From NCBI GenBank assembly GCA_007748055.1, contig CP036279.1:1488001-1552000 (forward strand): DNA of 64,000 bases, in the 5' to 3' direction. Source of the stretch: Kolteria novifilia (lineage in GTDB: Bacteria; Planctomycetota; Planctomycetia; Kolteriales; Kolteriaceae). Made by a program: the position numbers and the translations under genes. Each line of letters opens with the position of its first letter. Position 1 is the stretch's first letter. Of the stretch, positions 63,165 through 64,000 are shown piece by piece. Below the pieces are notes generated by a model that saw nothing but the letters and a program-made list of their open reading frames with translations, was not told the origin of the DNA and did no database searches.

Positions 63165-64000
63165 GGTGTGTCGGCGTTCTCAGTAGGCGTGACCGAATTC
63201 GTCGGCGCGGTGGCGGAGACGAAGATCTTGACGTCGACTTGAAGCCCGATCAGACGGTTGGCGGGGGAGCCGTGGTCGAGAAGGATGTGGACATCGACCA
63301 CCCGGGCGTCGACCAGAGCCGTTGGGCTCGAGGAAAAGATGCTCTGACGCGAGATCTGGTTGCTGATGGTTGTGACCTTGCCGCTCAAGGGCTCGGGAAG
63401 CGCCGGCGACGTCACGACCGCTCGTTGCCCCACGTGGACTTTGAGAGCGTCGGTCTGATAGACCTCCGTCAGCACGTACATGTGCGAGGTGTCGCCAAAG
63501 TCGACCAACGGTTCGCCGCTGCACGGCTGGCCGGGCCGGGCGTAGACCTTGATGACCTCGCCGACGCCCGGGGCGCAAATGAGGCACTGGTCGAGCTTGG
63601 CTTGGGAGAGGGCCACGTCGTTCTCGAGCACGTCGAGCTGAATCGAGCGACGGGCCCGTTCCAAATTGGCCTCGGCGACCTTGATTTGTTGTTGGGCTAG
63701 AAGCGCGTCGAGCGAAGTCTTGGATTTCAACCGCTCGAGGGTGATCGTCGCTTCCTGGAGATTGAGTTCGGCTTGCCGCGCCGCTAGTTTTTGGGCATCG
63801 TAATCCTGGGGCGAGACGGTGTTGTCGGTGGCCAGCGGCTCAAAGCGATCGAGGTTGCGCTTGGCGTTCTCCGCCGCCGCCTTGAGCAGTTCGACGTTGG
63901 TCTCCTGGCTCTCCACTTCCAACGGCGTCAGCGTCACCACCTGCTCGGCCGCGAGTTTGGCTTTCGCGATCGAAGCTTCCGCGACGCCGATCTCGGCCAG
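63161..64000 (-). CDS. devB: HlyD/DevB-family membrane fusion protein (partial)
   Basis: The N-terminal end lies beyond the right edge; about 279 residues visible. A long alpha-helical hairpin (IAKAKLAAEQVVTLTPLEVES; AAENAKRNLDRFEPLATDN; LQEATITLERLKS; NLERARRSIQLDVLENDVALSQAKLDQC) is followed by the lipoyl half-motif ICAPGVGEVIKVYARPGQP and beta-barrel (MYVLTEVYQTDALKVHVGQRAVVT, SGKVTTISNQI). Periplasmic adaptor joining the DevC permease to TolC. The stop overlaps the devC1 ATG by 4 nt. First gene of the exporter row as seen here. Confidence 0.9.
   Translation of the reverse strand: MAEIGVAEASIAKAKLAAEQVVTLTPLEVESQETNVELLKAAAENAKRNLDRFEPLATDNTVSPQDYDAQKLAARQAELNLQEATITLERLKSKTSLDALLAQQQIKVAEANLERARRSIQLDVLENDVALSQAKLDQCLICAPGVGEVIKVYARPGQPCSGEPLVDFGDTSHMYVLTEVYQTDALKVHVGQRAVVTSPALPEPLSGKVTTISNQISRQSIFSSSPTALVDARVVDVHILLDHGSPANRLIGLQVDVKIFVSATAPTNSVTPTENADTP

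Overview
The window reads as chromosomal DNA of a GC-rich planctomycete (Planctomycetota). Lineage markers are the DUF1549/DUF1553 cytochrome-type gene with its PPC-domain and WD40/cytochrome-c partners, two DUF1559 pilin-like proteins, a Ser/Thr kinase fused to PEGA-like and LamG-like domains, and secreted proteins with tandem alpha/beta-hydrolase or PQQ-propeller domains. Most genes have clear Shine-Dalgarno sequences. I found no rRNA, tRNA, CRISPR array or intact transposase.

Layout. 1-6.7 kb: minus-strand operon DUF1549/DUF1553 -> PPC protein -> WD40/cytochrome c (cut by the left edge). 7-14.8 kb: GCS2-type carboxylate-amine ligase, a 1336-residue membrane protein of unknown family, and a two-domain secreted hydrolase. 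15.1-18.5 kb: a probable polymorphic toxin (HNH-fold nuclease tip) and its SUKH/SMI1 immunity gene, separated by a 166-bp MITE-like element. 18.8-24.8 kb: secreted metallopeptidase, small Cys-rich secreted protein, PilZ protein, LamG-like secreted protein, guaB. 24.9-28.7 kb: two divergent DUF1559 + lipoprotein pairs. 28.7-33.1 kb: serine hydrolase, homocysteine methyltransferase, MgtE, CheX. 33.3-35.4 kb: arsenic operon arsR-acr3-arsC with two palindromic operator candidates. 35.4-38.8 kb: dapL-type aminotransferase flanked on both sides by arrays of one 165/187-bp repeat. 38.9-46.4 kb: kinase, PQQ protein, second MITE copy and an unrelated 172/176-bp array. 46.4-50.9 kb: a hydrolase/propeller/hydratase fusion, aldo-keto reductase and FMN reductase. 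51.1-57.2 kb: glycogen debranching enzyme, SDR dehydrogenase and GH63-type glucosidase. 57.5-64 kb: tripartite exporter (TolC, DevA fused to a cyclic-nucleotide-binding domain, two DevC permeases, DevB cut by the right edge).

The most unusual content is not a protein family. (1) A family of intergenic hairpins keeps a loop of the form CTYGN and conserved flanks while the stem sequence changes on both arms together; it occurs as single copies and as the core of the long arrays. (2) Two genes, the kinase and the second DevC permease, have no ATG/GTG/TTG at a sensible place but have an ideal Shine-Dalgarno in front of an ATC codon; for DevC the paralogue has ATG at exactly that position. (3) A 166-bp inverted-repeat element occurs twice in opposite orientation, once supplying a gene's stop codon and once splitting toxin from immunity gene. 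(4) The toxin gene shows signs of tip exchange and of switches in codon phase.
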